From the NCBI GenBank assembly GCA_016929795.1, contig JAFGIA010000079.1, positions 1 to 14,226 of the forward strand: a stretch of 14,226 nucleotides of DNA. The letters are read 5' to 3'. The notes under the pieces are model-generated. The model had not been told where the DNA came from and searched no databases. It worked only from the letters and a program-made list of their open reading frames with translations. This DNA comes from Anaerolineae bacterium. GTDB taxonomy: Bacteria > Chloroflexota > Anaerolineae > JAAYZQ01. Shown in pieces: positions 12,461 through 14,226 of the stretch. The first letter of the stretch is position 1; every line of letters starts with the position of its first letter. Made by a program: the position numbers and the translations under genes.

Positions 12461-14226
12461 ATGGCATTAGAGATCGGACAGGTCATCCGCGAGCGATATC
12501 GGATCGAAGCGCTGCTTGGCCGGGGGGGCATGGGCGCTGTCTATTGCGCCACCGACGAGGCATTCGCCGCCCACGTTGCCCTCAAAGAAAACCAGGTCAT
12601 CACCCCCGAGTCGCAGCGCCAGTTCCAGCGTGAAGCAGGCCTGCTCTACCGCATGCGCCACCCCAACCTGCCCCGCGTCATCGACTACTTTGGCATCCCG
12701 GGCCAGGGCCAATACCTGGTCATGGATTATGTCGAGGGCGAGGACCTGAAGCAGATCCTGGCCCGCCGTGGCCCCGTGCCCGAAGCCGAGGCATTGTCAT
12801 GGCTCCACCAGGTCTTGGACGCACTCGACTACTTGCACAGTCGCAAGATTATCCATCGCGACGTGAAACCGGCCAACGTCAAGATCACAGGCGAGGGGCA
12901 GGTGTTCCTGGTCGACTTTGGGCTGGCCAAGGTGCACAACCCGGCCGAGGAGACGACCATCGGCGCGCGCGGCGTCACACCTGGCTACGCCCCGCCCGAA
13001 CAGTATGGCGCAGGGCGCACCGACGAGCGCACCGACGTCTATTCCGCTGGCGCCACCCTCTACGCTCTCCTCTCAGGCATGCCCCCACCCGATGCCCTCG
13101 ACCTGGTGGTCGGCCGCTCGCGACTTGTGCCGCTGCGCGAGCTGCGGCCCGATATCTCGCTGCACGTGGAACGCGCGGTGCAGCGCGCCATGCAAACGCG
13201 CCCCGACGATCGCTTCCCATCTGTGGCAGCCTTCCGGCAGGCGCTGGAGTCACAGCCCGCCCACGCATCCGCCCCGGCACCACCCGTGAGCCCTGCCGAA
13301 CAGAGCGTGCCCGAGACACGCTTGCGCGGCGCGGCGCCCGAGCGCGTGGCAAGAAAAGACTCGTCCACCCCGCCACCCGCCCCCGCCCTCGCCCGGAGCG
13401 TACAACCATCCACCCCATCACCCATCGCTGCTGCCGGCATCCCCGCGCCGCAACAGGCCCCCGCCTCACCACCCCCCGTAGCACCGAGGCACCTTGCTGC
13501 CGGTCTGCCACAGGCACAGAACAGAGTCCGAGGCGCGGTGGGACGTGCCTGGCAGAGCCTCACGTCGCGGCCAGAGCGCGCACTGCTCGCCGCGATCGGC
13601 GTCGTGGTGGCCTGTCTCGCCGTTGCCTTTCTGGCCCTCGGCGCACAGCGGCCCCAAGCCGGCGTACCGGCCGACACTGGCAGCGGCGCGGCCAACGCCG
13701 GTGAGGCAGACATCTTTTTCACCTCCGACCGTGATGGCAAGCCCGAGGTGTACCGCCTCCGGGGCGAAGCGGTGGATCAGATGACGCAAACACCCGGCCG
13801 CGCCGGGAACTGGGACGCTGTGTGGACCGCCGCAGGGATCTTGTTCACTTCTGACCGTGATGGCAAGCCCGAAGTGTATCGCCTCCATGACGGGGTAGTG
13901 GAGCGCATGACCCACACACCAGGAGAGGCAACGAGCTGGGGACCAGGCGCCGGCGAGGCGGGCATCTATTTCACCTCTGACCGCGACGGCAAACCCGAGG
14001 TCTACCGCCTGCACGACGGGGTGGTGGACCGCATGACCCACACGCCTGGACGTGCCGGGAGCTGGGGCGCCGTGTGGACCCCCGAAGGCGTCCTTTTCAC
14101 CTCTGACCGCGACGGCAAGCCCGAGGTCTATCGCCTGCGCGAGAGCCAGACCGAGCGCCTGACCCACACGCCCGGTGACGCCGGGAGCTGGGGGGCAAGT
14201 GCTGGCGAGGCTGGCATCCTTTTCAC
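12461..14226 (+). CDS. Transmembrane Hanks-type serine/threonine protein kinase with extracellular repeat sensor (cut by window edge)
   Basis: ATG 12461 follows AAAGGT, and the frame stays open for 588 codons to the window edge. The kinase domain spans about residues 13-262: Gly-loop LGRGGMGAVY (19-28), K42, E58, catalytic HRDVKPAN (132-139), DFG (152-154) and APPE (177-180), so it should be active. A proline/alanine-rich linker (about 264-345) and a basic stretch lead to one membrane helix at about 374-394. The outside part contains four copies of FTSDRDGKPEVYRL at exact 42-residue spacing (starting 420, 462, 504, 546), each followed by a (M/L)T(H/Q)TPG turn; a fifth is starting at the edge. 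These resemble TolB/PD40-type beta-propeller blades. The likely role is sensing outside the cell and phosphorylating cytoplasmic proteins. The ligand is unknown. Confidence 0.92.
   Translation, partial: MALEIGQVIRERYRIEALLGRGGMGAVYCATDEAFAAHVALKENQVITPESQRQFQREAGLLYRMRHPNLPRVIDYFGIPGQGQYLVMDYVEGEDLKQILARRGPVPEAEALSWLHQVLDALDYLHSRKIIHRDVKPANVKITGEGQVFLVDFGLAKVHNPAEETTIGARGVTPGYAPPEQYGAGRTDERTDVYSAGATLYALLSGMPPPDALDLVVGRSRLVPLRELRPDISLHVERAVQRAMQTRPDDRFPSVAAFRQALESQPAHASAPAPPVSPAEQSVPETRLRGAAPERVARKDSSTPPPAPALARSVQPSTPSPIAAAGIPAPQQAPASPPPVAPRHLAAGLPQAQNRVRGAVGRAWQSLTSRPERALLAAIGVVVACLAVAFLALGAQRPQAGVPADTGSGAANAGEADIFFTSDRDGKPEVYRLRGEAVDQMTQTPGRAGNWDAVWTAAGILFTSDRDGKPEVYRLHDGVVERMTHTPGEATSWGPGAGEAGIYFTSDRDGKPEVYRLHDGVVDRMTHTPGRAGSWGAVWTPEGVLFTSDRDGKPEVYRLRESQTERLTHTPGDAGSWGASAGEAGILF
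13718..14226 (+). repeat. 126-bp tandem repeats encoding propeller-like blades
   Basis: Within the kinase gene a 126-bp unit (42 codons) is repeated with constant spacing from 13718, 13844, 13970 and 14096, and a fifth copy begins at 14222. Copies alternate in the segment before the shared FTSDRDGKPEVYRL motif. Copies 1, 3 and 5 have a GEA(D/G)I type, and copies 2 and 4 have a VWTxxG type, so the underlying duplicated unit is probably 252 bp. The nucleotide similarity is high, pointing to recent expansion. The array continues beyond the window. Confidence 0.85.

Noticed and set aside
12799..13704. 301-codon plus-strand frame inside the kinase gene
   Set aside because: It overlaps the kinase catalytic motifs in another frame and is arginine-rich without any domain features.

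Overview
The window looks like a GC-rich chromosomal segment from a Chloroflexota bacterium (Anaerolineae/Caldilineae-like). This is inferred from gene content, not from a marker gene. The signs are a very large secreted protein ending in VYLPLVLRNH, a C-terminal signature I associate with secreted proteins of this phylum; a MalT/LuxR-type ATPase regulator; and a Hanks-type kinase carrying an extracellular repeat domain. No tRNA, rRNA, CRISPR array, transposase or phage gene is visible.

Layout. Positions 1-571 (minus strand) hold the N-terminal part of a MalT-like LuxR-family regulator that runs off the left edge. A divergent intergenic region follows, then a stub of a serine beta-lactamase-like gene (925-1086). 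Next is a cassette of two plus-strand genes, an AlkC-type DNA glycosylase (1203-2285) and an unrecognised cysteine-motif protein (2387-3370), bracketed by two copies of a palindromic GGTATC-ended element (1071-1152 and 3381-3459). The left copy is flanked by a 7-bp direct repeat. Then come an M24/creatinase-fold protein that has lost three of five metal ligands (3554-4690) and a strong promoter with an embedded 12-bp palindrome and upstream direct repeats (4718-4778). That promoter has a long leader and drives a giant exported metallopeptidase-VWA protein (up to 8877) whose best-looking start codon is out of frame. A terminator-like hairpin (8887-8924) ends this unit.

The right part is a signalling region. 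Four genes with three successive 4-nt stop/start overlaps form an operon (9002-12196): an OmpR-type response regulator, a membrane histidine kinase, a stand-alone receiver protein and a diverged PlsY-like membrane acyltransferase homologue. After a small inverted-repeat element (12218-12307) and an extended -10 promoter comes a transmembrane serine/threonine kinase (12461 to the right edge). Its extracellular part is built of exact 42-residue repeats, and the window cuts it off.

Together the genes suggest environmental sensing and cell-surface functions beside a small, possibly mobile, DNA-repair cassette. Both edge genes are incomplete. All functional calls come from motifs read by eye; no database search was run.
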